DNA of 64,000 bases from Konateibacter massiliensis (GTDB lineage Bacteria; Bacillota; Clostridia; Lachnospirales; Lachnospiraceae). Shown in pieces: positions 44,799 to 53,798 of this stretch. Positions within the stretch are counted from its first letter, which is position 1, and every line of letters starts with the position of its first letter. The stretch lies in NCBI RefSeq assembly GCF_900184995.1, contig NZ_LT860099.1, positions 1,641,931 through 1,705,930 on the forward strand. Direction: 5' to 3'. The position numbers and the translations under genes are program-made. The notes beneath the pieces are model-generated. The model made no database searches and was not told the origin of the DNA. It saw only the letters and a program-made list of their open reading frames with translations.

Positions 44799-45299
44799 TT
44801 ATTTACCGCAGCATTTCTTATACTTTTTACCGCTTCCGCAAGGACATGGATCGTTTCTTCCCACTTTAGCACCTTTTACAACTGTACCGGAAACCTTCTG
44901 TGCCTTGTATAACTCTTTACGTTTCTCCGGTGTTAAAAGAGCATCCCACTCAGGAAGGTCATACAACCATTCTGCCTTCGCTTCCACCATGTTATAGTAT
45001 AATTTTTCACAATCATACTCCAAGCTTACCTTCGTATCCTCTGTCATCTCTTCGATTGGATTTTCCGCCTTTAAGCTTTCGTTGATTCCGTCCAGGAAAC
45101 CAACTATTGTCATAATATCTGTGTTATATTTCTCAGCTAATTCTTTTACTGTTCCTTCTACAACATCTGCAGGATTTGCCAAAAGCTGTTTGTAGATGCC
45201 CTGCTCTATTTTAAAATAATCACCCCATAGCTGATCACTTTCTTGCTGGCTCATATCCTGTGAATATGCTGTTTCTCTCCAAGTTTGTAATAATCCCAT
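44799..45299 (-). CDS. SEC-C motif protein
   Basis: A 166-residue soluble protein ending in [20 protein letters not shown], the zinc-binding SEC-C motif otherwise found at the SecA C-terminus. The N-terminal 140 residues are helical, with no recognised domain ([21 protein letters not shown]). Such stand-alone SEC-C proteins are thought to bind SecB-like or ribosomal partners, but no function is assigned. The start follows AAAGGATGGTAAAAAA. Confidence 0.9.
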   Translation of the reverse strand: MGLLQTWRETAYSQDMSQQESDQLWGDYFKIEQGIYKQLLANPADVVEGTVKELAEKYNTDIMTIVGFLDGINESLKAENPIEEMTEDTKVSLEYDCEKLYYNMVEAKAEWLYDLPEWDALLTPEKRKELYKAQKVSGTVVKGAKVGRNDPCPCGSGKKYKKCCGK

Positions 45300-45481
45300 T
45301 TTTTTACCATCCTTTATCTTTATACCTTACTGTAATTACGATAGCTATAGTATAGTATACTTTTATATTTTTTTCAATTTTTTTTTATTTTTGATGAATA
45401 AGATCTGTTTTTTGAGCAATACTATAATTAATCTTACTGATATACAAAATTATATCAAAAAAGATTATTGCGTATGCTCTT

Positions 45482-45513
45482 GGTGATTATCAAATCCCCC
45501 TTTGTTAATCACC
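45482..45513. terminator. Hairpin with TCCCCCTTTG, downstream of the ligase-like gene
   Basis: GGTGATTA and TAATCACC pair perfectly (45482-45489 and 45506-45513). The loop contains ATCCCCCTTTG, related to the repeat that ends the next gene. T-tract support is weak. Confidence 0.5.
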
Positions 45514-45534
45514 ACACCAAAGAAGAAGAAATAC

Positions 45535-47085
45535 TTATCCTCCCCTTTTGTATCCCCCTTGCGGCAAAGGCGTCGCGAGGGGGATATTTGTTTTCCTAAC
45601 CTTATTTTCCATAACCCCCAAGAATATAAAGAGCAATGGTGTCGTAAACACCTGTGGATTATTTACCAAAGCTTGTAACATATATGCCACGATGCCGGCG
45701 CACCCAATTACTGCTGCCGGTTGTATGTTTCTCTGCCTGATACAAGAAACCATGAGTGAAATTTGCATTCCCATATAGGATACCATTCCGAGTATTCCGG
45801 TTGTCGCCAAAAACTGCAAGGGTTCATTGTGTGCATCCCAAAAAACAGTTGTAAATGAACTTCTAATTTCTGCTCCATAATTCTCTTCCATTGATTGCTG
45901 AAAGCTGTTTGGTCCATATCCAAATATTTGCTGTAAGAAAGGCATATCCTTAAAATTTATAAGAGTACGCTTCCATATATAACCACGATTGGTTCCAAAC
46001 GAATCTTCCAATGGAAAAATAACTGCCGCTATCACTGCCATAGAAATAATCACAGCACCTAGCAAAATTTTATTTCCATAGCGGTTTAAGTATTTTACAT
46101 ATTTGCTGTGCAGCAGTAGCCAAAAAACCACTAATGCCGCTAACTCTAAGAAAAGTATCTTCCAGCTTATCATAGTATATTGCAAAAAATGTATTCTCAA
46201 ATCACTTATCCATAAGTTCTTTATTCCGGTAAGCTGATTCAATACCTCTGTTATTTTCACAAGAAAACTCCCACAAAAGAAACCAATACAAAGCTCCCAC
46301 CATTTTTGAAGTTTTGAGGTATCATGCATCGAAACAGCAAGGAATACAAGATAGGCCGGACCTACTGCCAACAGCCAGCTATCTGCCCTTGTTGCTATAC
46401 AAGAATAAATTCCCATCACGATCGCCACAAAATAACATATTCTTGACAATTTTTCTTTGGCAAGATAATAGAAACCCATCATTAGAGTTGTTACAACTCC
46501 CGCATATTCTGCACACATATTGATGTTTCCAAGAGTACCAATAAATATTTTATGCTGAGCAGCTTTCAAGTGATCATACATATGAAGCAAGTCAATTCCG
46601 CAGAAATTCAAGATAATAAGCATGAATACAATGTAATTTGCAATCAAGAATACCCACAAGACCAACTGACTCGATTTATAAAATCTGGACACCATAAAAT
46701 AGACGCCGATACATAACAAAAGAAAAAGTCCACCCAGCCTTCTTCTTTCATTCCCCCAGAACGCCTCACTCCCTATCGGGCTTAGCAGGCATGAAATAAT
46801 GACTGTCACAAAAAAAATGATTGCAAATGCATCTGTCAGACTTATTCTTAATTTTCTATTTCCTTCCTTTCTCTCCCAAAAGAAAGACGGAACTACAAAA
46901 ACAATTCCTATTGCAAGAAATCCTATTGTCAAGCTCTGAAAAAGAGCATTTTTAACAATTAATATATCCAAATAATAGTTTCGGTAATATAAAGGAAATA
47001 TCCCTATCATAATAACTAAAAAAATGATTGTAATTCCTTCCATCATCAGCTTAAATAAATTTACCCTTTTTTCCTTTTTCGCCAT
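45535..47085 (-). CDS. O-antigen ligase/polymerase-like membrane protein
   Basis: About 516 residues with 10-12 membrane helices and one large extracytoplasmic loop (about 370-430: GTNRGYIWKRTLINF ... WDAHNEPLQFLATTGILGM). The conserved R-x3-W region and the H-x3-L-x4-TG motif are those of the WaaL/Wzy superfamily. It probably joins or polymerises a lipid-linked glycan. The C-terminus PLATPLPQGGYKRGG is translated from a C-rich hairpin repeat (45551-45586), so the original end may have been lost. ATG 47083-47085 (MAKKEKRVN) follows GAGGAAG; upstream in-frame codons read through a hairpin. No glycan gene cluster accompanies it. Confidence 0.85.
   Translation of the reverse strand: MAKKEKRVNLFKLMMEGITIIFLVIMIGIFPLYYRNYYLDILIVKNALFQSLTIGFLAIGIVFVVPSFFWERKEGNRKLRISLTDAFAIIFFVTVIISCLLSPIGSEAFWGNERRRLGGLFLLLCIGVYFMVSRFYKSSQLVLWVFLIANYIVFMLIILNFCGIDLLHMYDHLKAAQHKIFIGTLGNINMCAEYAGVVTTLMMGFYYLAKEKLSRICYFVAIVMGIYSCIATRADSWLLAVGPAYLVFLAVSMHDTSKLQKWWELCIGFFCGSFLVKITEVLNQLTGIKNLWISDLRIHFLQYTMISWKILFLELAALVVFWLLLHSKYVKYLNRYGNKILLGAVIISMAVIAAVIFPLEDSFGTNRGYIWKRTLINFKDMPFLQQIFGYGPNSFQQSMEENYGAEIRSSFTTVFWDAHNEPLQFLATTGILGMVSYMGMQISLMVSCIRQRNIQPAAVIGCAGIVAYMLQALVNNPQVFTTPLLFIFLGVMENKVRKTNIPLATPLPQGGYKRGG
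45551..45586. repeat. C-rich palindromic repeat forming the C-terminus of the ligase-like gene
   Basis: TATCCCCCT and AGGGGGATA (45551-45559, 45578-45586) flank TGCGGCAAAGGCGTCGCG. It is translated in frame as PLATPLPQGGY. It has the form of a mobile palindromic repeat that landed on the gene end. Confidence 0.6.
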
Positions 47086-47114
47086 TTCTTCCTCGTTTTC
47101 CATTCTCTGTATAT

Positions 47115-47152
47115 AGATATAGGGAAACTGCATATGCAATTCCCCTATATCT
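47115..47152. repeat. Long hairpin upstream of the ligase-like gene
   Basis: AGATATAGGG and CCCTATATCT (47115-47124, 47143-47152) enclose the palindrome TGCATATGCA. It lies in the 91-bp gap between the BIG2 gene and the ligase-like gene and has no T tract, so it is probably a processing or stability element. Confidence 0.6.
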
Positions 47153-47176
47153 GTGTTTCTTCATATATTCTATGAT

Positions 47177-49204
47177 TTATTTCTTTACTGTTACTTTAAA
47201 GGTTGCCTTTGCACCACTCTTCATCGTTACTGTGATTGTAGCTGTGCCTTTTTTCTTACCGGTCACTACACCATTTTTATTCACAGATGCCACCTTAGAG
47301 TTAGAAGATTTAAAACTCTTTACAGAATCTGTTGCAGGATACATTGACTTAATTGCAATTGTAGTTGTCTTTCCAACTTTTACAGTTGCGCTTGACTTCT
47401 TTAATTTTACAGTAGGATTCTTTACTGTTATTTTTGCTGTAACTTTCTTTCCGTTAGAAGTCTTAGCTGTAATGGTTGCTGTTCCTGCTGATTTTGCAGT
47501 TACTTTACCCTTATTATTTACAGTTGCTACCTTTGTATTAGATGATGTCCATGTAATCTTCTCAGTAGCAGTAATCGGGTTTCTTGCTACACTTAATGTA
47601 GTAGTCTTTCCCTTCTGAAGTGTTACTTTCTTCTCGCTTATAGAAAGACTCTTTGTCGTAACAGCCTTTTTCTGAACAGTGATTGTAGCACTTGCTGTTG
47701 CACCGCTCTTCATGGTTACTGTGATTGTAGTCTTACCAGCCGTCTTAGTTGCTGTTATTTTTCCGCTGCTATTTACAGTCGCTACTTTTGTATTGGATGA
47801 TGTCCAGCTTGCCACTGTATCATTTGAAGGAAATTTAGTTGCTACCTTTAATGCTGTTGTACTCTTTCCTGCCTGTAAAGTTGCAGACTTAGCATTCAAT
47901 GTGACACTTGCTACCGTCACTGTAGCAGTCGCTGTTTTTCCATTTGCTGTTGTTGCGGTAATCGTTGCTGTTCCTGATGCTTTTCCTGTCACTACACCAG
48001 CTGCATTTACAGTTGCTACTTTTGCATCAGATGTTGCAAAAGTTACAGTCTTATTACTTGCTGTAGCCGGTGCAACGGTTGCTGTCAAAGTAGTTGTCTT
48101 TCCTACTGCTATTGTCACTGCTTTAGAAGATAGTGCCACACCCGTTACATCTGTTGTTACGGTTACCTGAGAGGTTGCTGTTTTTCCATTTACTGTTGTT
48201 GCTGTAATGGTTGCTGTTCCGTTTGCCTTCGCTGTTACAATACCGTTAGCTGCTACGGTAGCTACGTTGTCGTTAGATGAAGCCCATGTTAAAGACTTGT
48301 CTGTTGCATCAGCAGGTGCTACTGTCGCTGTTAAGACTTCACTCTGGCCTGCTTTTAATGCAAGACTTGCCGGCTTTACTGTTACGCCGGTTACTTCTAC
48401 AACCGGTATCGGAGCTGCAACTACTGTTACTACACAGGTTGCTGTCAATTCTCCGTTGGACGCTACCGCTGCTGTAATCGTTGCGGTTCCAACAGCTACT
48501 GCTGTTACCTTTCCATCCACTACCGTTGCTACTGCTTCATCAGAAGTTGACCAAATTACAGCTTGCTCTGCTTCTGCCGGTAATACGGTTGCTGTTAGTG
48601 TGAATTCTGAGCCTACCTCTAATTCCTTGTCAACCTCACTTAATTCTATACCTTCTGCGGGTGTTGCCTCTTTCGGAGCTTCTGTAACTGTTACTACACA
48701 GGTTGCTGCCAATTCTCCGTTAGACGCTACCGTTGCTGTAATCGTTGCTGTTCCAGCAGACACTGCTGTTACTTTTCCACCCACTACTGTTGCTACTGCT
48801 TCATTAGAAGTTGACCAAGTTACATCCTGCACTGCGCCTGACGGTAATACTGTTGCTATTAATGTAAACTCTGAGCCTACCTCTAAGCTCTTTTCGCTCT
48901 GATCTAACGATACATTTTCTGCTTTTGTTCCCTGTCCTGGTGTCGCTTCACCTTGTCCCGGTGTCGCTTCTCCCTGTCCTGGTGTTGCTTCTCCTTGCCC
49001 CGGTGTCGCTTCTCCCTGTCCTGGTGTTGCTTCTCCCTGTCCCGGTGTCGCTTCCCCTTGTCCTGGGGTCGCTCCTTCCTGTCCAATCAAAACATTTGGT
49101 GCTGCTGAAACATTCATTCCTGCTGAAGATATGCTTAAGCACATCGCAAGTATTACTGCAAGCACTCTTTTTAGGCTAACCTTTTTCAATTTTAATTCTG
49201 TCAT
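47177..49204 (-). CDS. BIG2-repeat secreted surface protein with GEATPGQ repeats
   Basis: A 675-residue secreted protein. The signal peptide ends at about VSA-AP (residue 32). It is followed by seven heptapeptide units of GEATPGQ type (37-85) and seven bacterial Ig-like (BIG2) domains of about 80 residues, each ending in ATVxxxGxVTAxxxGTATITAT. The terminal domains are lysine-rich. There is no LPXTG motif, membrane anchor or SLH domain, so cell attachment must be non-covalent through the basic Ig domains, or the protein is released. It is probably a stalk, adhesin or matrix protein. The composition is strongly Thr/Ala/Val-rich. The SD is AGGAGGAACAAAATAGG. Confidence 0.92.
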   Translation of the reverse strand: MTELKLKKVSLKRVLAVILAMCLSISSAGMNVSAAPNVLIGQEGATPGQGEATPGQGEATPGQGEATPGQGEATPGQGEATPGQGEATPGQGTKAENVSLDQSEKSLEVGSEFTLIATVLPSGAVQDVTWSTSNEAVATVVGGKVTAVSAGTATITATVASNGELAATCVVTVTEAPKEATPAEGIELSEVDKELEVGSEFTLTATVLPAEAEQAVIWSTSDEAVATVVDGKVTAVAVGTATITAAVASNGELTATCVVTVVAAPIPVVEVTGVTVKPASLALKAGQSEVLTATVAPADATDKSLTWASSNDNVATVAANGIVTAKANGTATITATTVNGKTATSQVTVTTDVTGVALSSKAVTIAVGKTTTLTATVAPATASNKTVTFATSDAKVATVNAAGVVTGKASGTATITATTANGKTATATVTVASVTLNAKSATLQAGKSTTALKVATKFPSNDTVASWTSSNTKVATVNSSGKITATKTAGKTTITVTMKSGATASATITVQKKAVTTKSLSISEKKVTLQKGKTTTLSVARNPITATEKITWTSSNTKVATVNNKGKVTAKSAGTATITAKTSNGKKVTAKITVKNPTVKLKKSSATVKVGKTTTIAIKSMYPATDSVKSFKSSNSKVASVNKNGVVTGKKKGTATITVTMKSGAKATFKVTVKK
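48931..49077. repeat. Seven tandem 21-bp units coding GEATPGQ
   Basis: Units of CCTGTCCTGGTGTCGCTTCHC type, 21 bp, differing mostly at third codon positions. Copy-number change would keep the frame and alter the length of the Pro/Gly spacer between signal peptide and Ig domains. Confidence 0.95.
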
Positions 49205-49532
49205 CCTATTTTGTTCCTCCTTCTTTGGCTTATAAATTTTTTATAGTTACAATATGTTTTCCCTGCATAAACACATCAATATTCTAATGTATAAAGGAAA
49301 ATCAATTGTTATCTATCACCTATCCGCTAGTCTCAATAACTTTTACTGATATTTATTACTTCTATATATCTTCTTGCTTTTCCAATTATAACCTAATTAG
49401 TTATTATTTTCAACACCTAATAGGTTATTTTTATAAAGTTAAAAATTAAAACCACAAAAAATAAGCCACTTACAAATTTTTATTTTGTAAATGACTTATC
49501 TTCATTCATAATTAAATTTTCTATTCCCCGTT
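49205..49532. other. Intergenic region: BIG2 promoter side and XRE terminator
   Basis: No gene. ATAAGCCACTTACAAA (49461-49476) and its near-complement (49484-49499) form the terminator of the XRE gene, with T residues following on the minus strand. Near 49390-49426, AACCTAATTAG and CTAATAGGTT form a spaced, imperfect inverted repeat in the presumed BIG2 promoter region. The rest is AT-rich. Confidence 0.6.
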
Positions 49533-49862
49533 TTAATAATTAACCAGATTTCTCAAATCCTCCATCAATCTGATTAACGCTTCCTTTTTGTCATCTGGGC
49601 AAGCTGCATATAGCTCCCTTAATTCTACCGGAATGTTATCTTCATCGGAAACTCCATTAACGGTATAATCAAGGCTTAAGCCAAGTATTTTACACGCTCT
49701 CACAAGATTTTCGATTGATAACCCTGTGATGCCACGCTCTACCTCGCTGTAATGCTTGACCGAAATATTTAACTTTTCTGCCATCTGTTCTTGCGTAAAT
49801 TTAAATTTATTTCTCTGTAGCTTTAAACGTTTGCCTATTTCCACCTTATAATTATCACTCAT
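49533..49862 (-). CDS. XRE-family HTH protein
   Basis: A 109-residue regulator: MSDNYKVEIGKRLKLQRNKF, helix-turn-helix FTQEQMAEKLNISVKHYSEVERG (about 22-44), then LSIENLVRACKILGLSLDY and a short helical tail ELRELYAACPDDKKEALIRL. ATG 49860-49862 follows AAAAGGTGAACTGT; the longer in-frame extension upstream has no SD and is not coding-like. The target is unknown. It lies between hypA (upstream) and the BIG2 gene, which it might control. Confidence 0.88.
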   Translation of the reverse strand: MSDNYKVEIGKRLKLQRNKFKFTQEQMAEKLNISVKHYSEVERGITGLSIENLVRACKILGLSLDYTVNGVSDEDNIPVELRELYAACPDDKKEALIRLMEDLRNLVNY

Positions 49863-50031
49863 ACAGTTCACCTTTTCATAACCTTTTGAGTTAATTATAG
49901 CCAAACCAGCATAGTTTAAAAACAAAGTTAATCGTTCTGTAATTCTAAACGTATTAGGTTTATAGAGCAAATTCACTTGGCTTGTCATCCTTAGATACTA
50001 TCGCTCAAAAACCTTCCCTTTTTTCATCCGC

Positions 50032-50373
50032 TCAACACGCCCTGATTTCTTTTAGGTAAAACTCTCTGCCACTGATTATCTCAAACGCTTCACCCTTGCA
50101 CTCCGGACACACTTTTGCGTGTTCCAGTAATGGATATACTTTTCCGCAATCCCCGCAAATTCCATTGGCTGTGAGTATTTCTACTTCTAATTTGGTGTTT
50201 TCAAGCACGGTACCATCTACCGCGGCGGGAAAGCAGGCATGAAGATACCTTGGAACTACCGAAGATAGTTCTCCTACTTGCAGGACAATGGCCTCCACTT
50301 CCGAGAGTTGGTTTGTTTCCACCACTCTCAACACCTGTTCAACAATATGATACATGATACCTAGTTCGTGCAT
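50032..50373 (-). CDS. hypA: Nickel metallochaperone HypA
   Basis: A 113-residue nickel-insertion factor. The N-terminal MHELGI supplies the nickel ligand His2, and a zinc site is formed by CGDCGK and CPECKG (about residues 74-95). In known systems it delivers nickel with HypB to [NiFe]-hydrogenase or urease. It starts 3 bp after the large flavoprotein gene. No hydrogenase, urease, or hypC/D/E/F is in the window, so its client here is unknown. It is the last gene of the GntR-controlled operon. Confidence 0.96.
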   Translation of the reverse strand: MHELGIMYHIVEQVLRVVETNQLSEVEAIVLQVGELSSVVPRYLHACFPAAVDGTVLENTKLEVEILTANGICGDCGKVYPLLEHAKVCPECKGEAFEIISGREFYLKEIRAC

Positions 50374-50376
50374 CGC

Positions 50377-53106
50377 TTATTTTTTCCCTCCAAGTACTTG
50401 TTTGGCGGTTATCTTTACTTTACGCTTAATTACATGAGGTAAAATTGCCTTTTTCATGCCTAAGAATTCTACGCCTTTACCGTCATAAACACGTTCCAGG
50501 GTGATTGCTCCAAACTTACATTTTGTCGCACACATACCGCAGCCTACACACATGTATTCATCCACTACGGTAGCACCGCAGCCAAGACACCTCTCCGTTT
50601 CCTTTTTCATCTGTTCCTCGGTAAGTGCTGTTCGAATGTCACGGAATGTTTTCTTGGCTTCCTGACCGTCAATCCTTGCCGCTCTCTGTCTAGGAGTTGT
50701 ATCAAAGCTATCGATAATAACTGCTCTCTTATCTAATTCGATATACTGGCGACGGCTGCGTCCAATCAATAAATCCTGTCCGACCTGGACAAAACGATGA
50801 ATCGAGATAGCTGCCTGTTTTCCTGCTGCAATGGCATCAATTGCAAAACGAGGTCCGGTCACCGCATCTCCGCCTGCAAACACATCCGGCTGATTCGTCT
50901 GATAGGTTGTTTCATCTACCTGAATTGTATTATTCGGATTTAAAACTGCCTGACTGTTCTCCAACATACCGCACCAGTCAATAGACTGACCTACTGATAA
51001 TAAAACATAGTCTGCTTCTGCGATTATCGTATCGTTTTCATCATACTTAGGACTAAAACGCCCACTTTCATCAAAAACACTGATACAGCGCATCAATTCA
51101 ATTCCGGTTACCCTGCCGTTCTCTCCGATAATACGCTTTGGTCCCCAAGAATTATTGATTGTGATATCTTCACTCTCAGCCACTTCAATTTCTTCGTCAA
51201 GAGCCGGCATTTGTTCTCTGTTTTCCAAACAGAACATGCTGACTTTTTTCCCGCCGGCACGAACTGCCACACGAGCTACGTCGATCGCTACATTACCACC
51301 GCCGATAACTACTACATTACCGGAAACGGTTTCTTTTTCATTCTGGTTGACACGAGAGAGGAATTCTATTCCGGAAATCACGCCTTCATAGTCTTCTCCT
51401 TCTATGCCTATTTTCCTGCCCTTCTGCGCTCCGACTGCCAGATAGAAGGCCGCATATCCGTCTGCTCTTAACTGATCCAGAGTGATATCTTTTCCTACTT
51501 CTATACCGGTTTTAAAGGTAACGCCCAACTCTCTTAAAATATCGATTTCTGCTTCCACAATCTTTTTCTCGAGAACGAAAGAAGGAATTCCAAGGGTCAG
51601 CATTCCACCGACAACCTTTTCTTTTTCAAATACCGTCACATCATATCCATCGATAGCCAGATAGTATGCGCAGGACAATCCGGCAGGACCCGCTCCCACA
51701 ACGGCAATCTTTTTATCGCTGTAATTATGACGCTTCTTAGGAATAAACCGAGTCTCTTTGCTCAAATCCTGATCTGCAATAAAGCGTTTGATGTCATCAA
51801 TTGCGATAGGCTCATCCAGATTCCCTCTGGTACAGGCATCTTCACAACGCTTGTTACAGACATATCCACAGACTGCCGGAAATGGGTTTTCCATTTTAAT
51901 CAGTTCAAGAGCCTCTGTATACTTGCCCTGAGCTGCCAATTTTATGTATCCCTGCACCGCAATGTGAGCCGGACAATTGGTTTTACAAGGAGCCGTACCG
52001 GTATCCACAACTTCTTCACGGTTGGTACGGTAATCCGCATTCCAGTCTTCTTGCATCCACGCATTGTTTCTTGGAGTATAGGTCGTCGTGATATCTTCTG
52101 TAACAGCTTGGCTGGAGCAAAGCTTCTGTCCCAGCTTCATGGCATTCATAGGACAATTTTCCACGCACTGGCCGCACGCAACGCATTTTTCCTTATCCAC
52201 CTTTGAAACATAGTTGGAACGTACCATATCCGTATTCTTATACATCGTTCCGGAACGAAGGGACAGACAGGAGCATCCACAGCAGTTACAGATAGCATGA
52301 GTTTTACCGGACCCGTCAATATTCGGAATTTGGTGCATCAGACCATTTTCCTCCGCACGCTTAATGATTTCAAAGGCTTCATCTCTGGTAATTTCCCTTC
52401 CGCGTCCTGTGCGGATATAGTATTCTGCTGCATGCCCCATCTGGATACACATATCTTCTTTCAGATGACCGCAGCCCTCTCCCATCGCTTCTCTGTCTGT
52501 ACGGCAAGAGCAAGGAGAACAGGAAAAAATTGTATTATCATTCAAATATTTAGAAACTTCTTCATAGCTTGCCCTGCGGCTGTTGCCTTCGATAGCCGAC
52601 TCAATAGGGATTACCCTCATCAGACCAATTCCCGGCGGAAACATACCTGCACTCATAGGCCCGCGGACTCTTCCGTATGCCTCCATGGCATAGGCTACAA
52701 CCGGATATTTCTTCACAACCTCAAGATTGTTTACAATCATCTCCATAATACCTGGAATCCAGCTCTCTGCATGCCAGAAGGTATCCTCTCCATCGATAAC
52801 ATTTACAAAACAAGTGCCGTACACTGCCAGCTTCATCATCTGCTCATGGCAGTATTCTTCGGATTTCCCCATAATCTGGGCTACTTCCTTGGCAGTTCTC
52901 TTCGTATAGTATCCCATGGCTAAGCCTACTTCAGCCATGTCATCATCAATACCTGCCTCCAAAATAACATATTCCGGATCGTCCCACTGATATCCGTTCT
53001 TTTTTGGATCCTTTCGGCCCAGCATATTTGCCAGAGCCATCACCTTTTCATTGTACTTACATTCATAACCTTCCGGAAAATACATCTTCGTAATTTCTTG
53101 CTCCAC
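50377..53106 (-). CDS. Large multi-cluster Fe-S flavoprotein oxidoreductase
   Basis: A 909-residue modular cytoplasmic redox enzyme. Residues 1-300 form a Cys-rich domain with CSPCSCR (about 197), GCGHLKEDMC and CNCCGCSC (about 275). Then come a ferredoxin motif CVACGQCVENCP (about 310), a GltD/DPD-type domain with CKTNCPAHIAVQGY and CGYVCNKRCEDAC (about 373-425), an FAD site VVGAGPAGLSCAYYL (about 472), an NAD(P) site VIGGGNVAIDVARVA (about 602), and a second ferredoxin region CLGCG ... CVGCGMCATKC (840-860). The start is taken as GTG 53104-53106, with AAAGGAGAG inside the end of hypB. It should move electrons between NAD(P)H and an unknown acceptor; the N-terminal domain may hold the catalytic metal. 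Confidence 0.9.
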   Translation of the reverse strand: MEQEITKMYFPEGYECKYNEKVMALANMLGRKDPKKNGYQWDDPEYVILEAGIDDDMAEVGLAMGYYTKRTAKEVAQIMGKSEEYCHEQMMKLAVYGTCFVNVIDGEDTFWHAESWIPGIMEMIVNNLEVVKKYPVVAYAMEAYGRVRGPMSAGMFPPGIGLMRVIPIESAIEGNSRRASYEEVSKYLNDNTIFSCSPCSCRTDREAMGEGCGHLKEDMCIQMGHAAEYYIRTGRGREITRDEAFEIIKRAEENGLMHQIPNIDGSGKTHAICNCCGCSCLSLRSGTMYKNTDMVRSNYVSKVDKEKCVACGQCVENCPMNAMKLGQKLCSSQAVTEDITTTYTPRNNAWMQEDWNADYRTNREEVVDTGTAPCKTNCPAHIAVQGYIKLAAQGKYTEALELIKMENPFPAVCGYVCNKRCEDACTRGNLDEPIAIDDIKRFIADQDLSKETRFIPKKRHNYSDKKIAVVGAGPAGLSCAYYLAIDGYDVTVFEKEKVVGGMLTLGIPSFVLEKKIVEAEIDILRELGVTFKTGIEVGKDITLDQLRADGYAAFYLAVGAQKGRKIGIEGEDYEGVISGIEFLSRVNQNEKETVSGNVVVIGGGNVAIDVARVAVRAGGKKVSMFCLENREQMPALDEEIEVAESEDITINNSWGPKRIIGENGRVTGIELMRCISVFDESGRFSPKYDENDTIIAEADYVLLSVGQSIDWCGMLENSQAVLNPNNTIQVDETTYQTNQPDVFAGGDAVTGPRFAIDAIAAGKQAAISIHRFVQVGQDLLIGRSRRQYIELDKRAVIIDSFDTTPRQRAARIDGQEAKKTFRDIRTALTEEQMKKETERCLGCGATVVDEYMCVGCGMCATKCKFGAITLERVYDGKGVEFLGMKKAILPHVIKRKVKITAKQVLGGKK

Positions 53107-53110
53107 AGCT

Positions 53111-53785
53111 CTACTCTCCTTTAACCTCTGTATACAACCACTCCGTCCACGCTTCCACACCTTCTCCTGTTTTAGCGGAAATCGGGAATATGGCAATATT
53201 GGGGTTTATTTTTTTGACTCTTTCCACGCACAGATCCAGATTAAAATCAAACACTTCCATGGTATCTATTTTGTTGATAATCAAAGCATCCGATATCTGA
53301 AACATCAATGGATATTTCAATGGCTTATCATCTCCCTCAGGAACGCTTAGTATCATTGCATTTTTCGTGGAGCCCGTATCAAATTCAGCTGGACAGACCA
53401 GATTTCCCACGTTTTCCAGAATTACCAAATCGGTTCCCTTGGCATCCAGTCCTTGAAGTCCCTGTCTGGTCATATCGGCATCCAAATGGCACATTCCGCC
53501 TGTATGTAACTGAATTACCTTTACGCCAGTTTCGGAAATTGTTCTTGCATCTACATCAGAATCGATATCTGCCTCCATAACCGCAATGCTAAGTTTGTCT
53601 TTCAAACGATTGATTGTATTTACCAAGGTAGTCGTCTTTCCTGCCCCCGGCGAACTCATCAGGTTCAGTAAAAAAGTATTCTCGCTTTTTAACTGGTCCC
53701 TGAGGAGCTGTGCATCTTTGTTGTTATCTTCAAATATACTTTCCTTGATTTCCAAAATTCGAATTTCTTTCACTCTTGTTCCCAT
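53111..53785 (-). CDS. hypB: Nickel-insertion GTPase HypB
   Basis: A 224-residue SIMIBI GTPase for nickel insertion. P-loop SSPGAGKTT (44-52), metal-site region LHTGGMCHLDADM, ENVGNLVCPAEFD and NKID are present. The N-terminal CxxCGC or His-rich nickel-storage extension of many HypB proteins is missing. The gene starts 13 bp after the membrane protein gene; its end carries the SD of the flavoprotein gene. HypA closes the same operon, so both nickel chaperones flank the flavoprotein, a strong hint that this enzyme or a partner needs nickel. Confidence 0.95.
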   Translation of the reverse strand: MGTRVKEIRILEIKESIFEDNNKDAQLLRDQLKSENTFLLNLMSSPGAGKTTTLVNTINRLKDKLSIAVMEADIDSDVDARTISETGVKVIQLHTGGMCHLDADMTRQGLQGLDAKGTDLVILENVGNLVCPAEFDTGSTKNAMILSVPEGDDKPLKYPLMFQISDALIINKIDTMEVFDFNLDLCVERVKKINPNIAIFPISAKTGEGVEAWTEWLYTEVKGE

Positions 53786-53798
53786 GCCTTTCCCTACT

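Noticed and set aside
48207-48902. 231-codon plus-strand frame opposite the BIG2 gene
   Set aside because: Mirror frame of a repetitive Thr/Val/Ala-rich gene; no SD, and the real gene has a signal peptide and a known domain pattern.
48931-49077. Regularly repeated 21-bp units considered as a CRISPR array
   Set aside because: No spacers, units are contiguous and in frame with a coding sequence.
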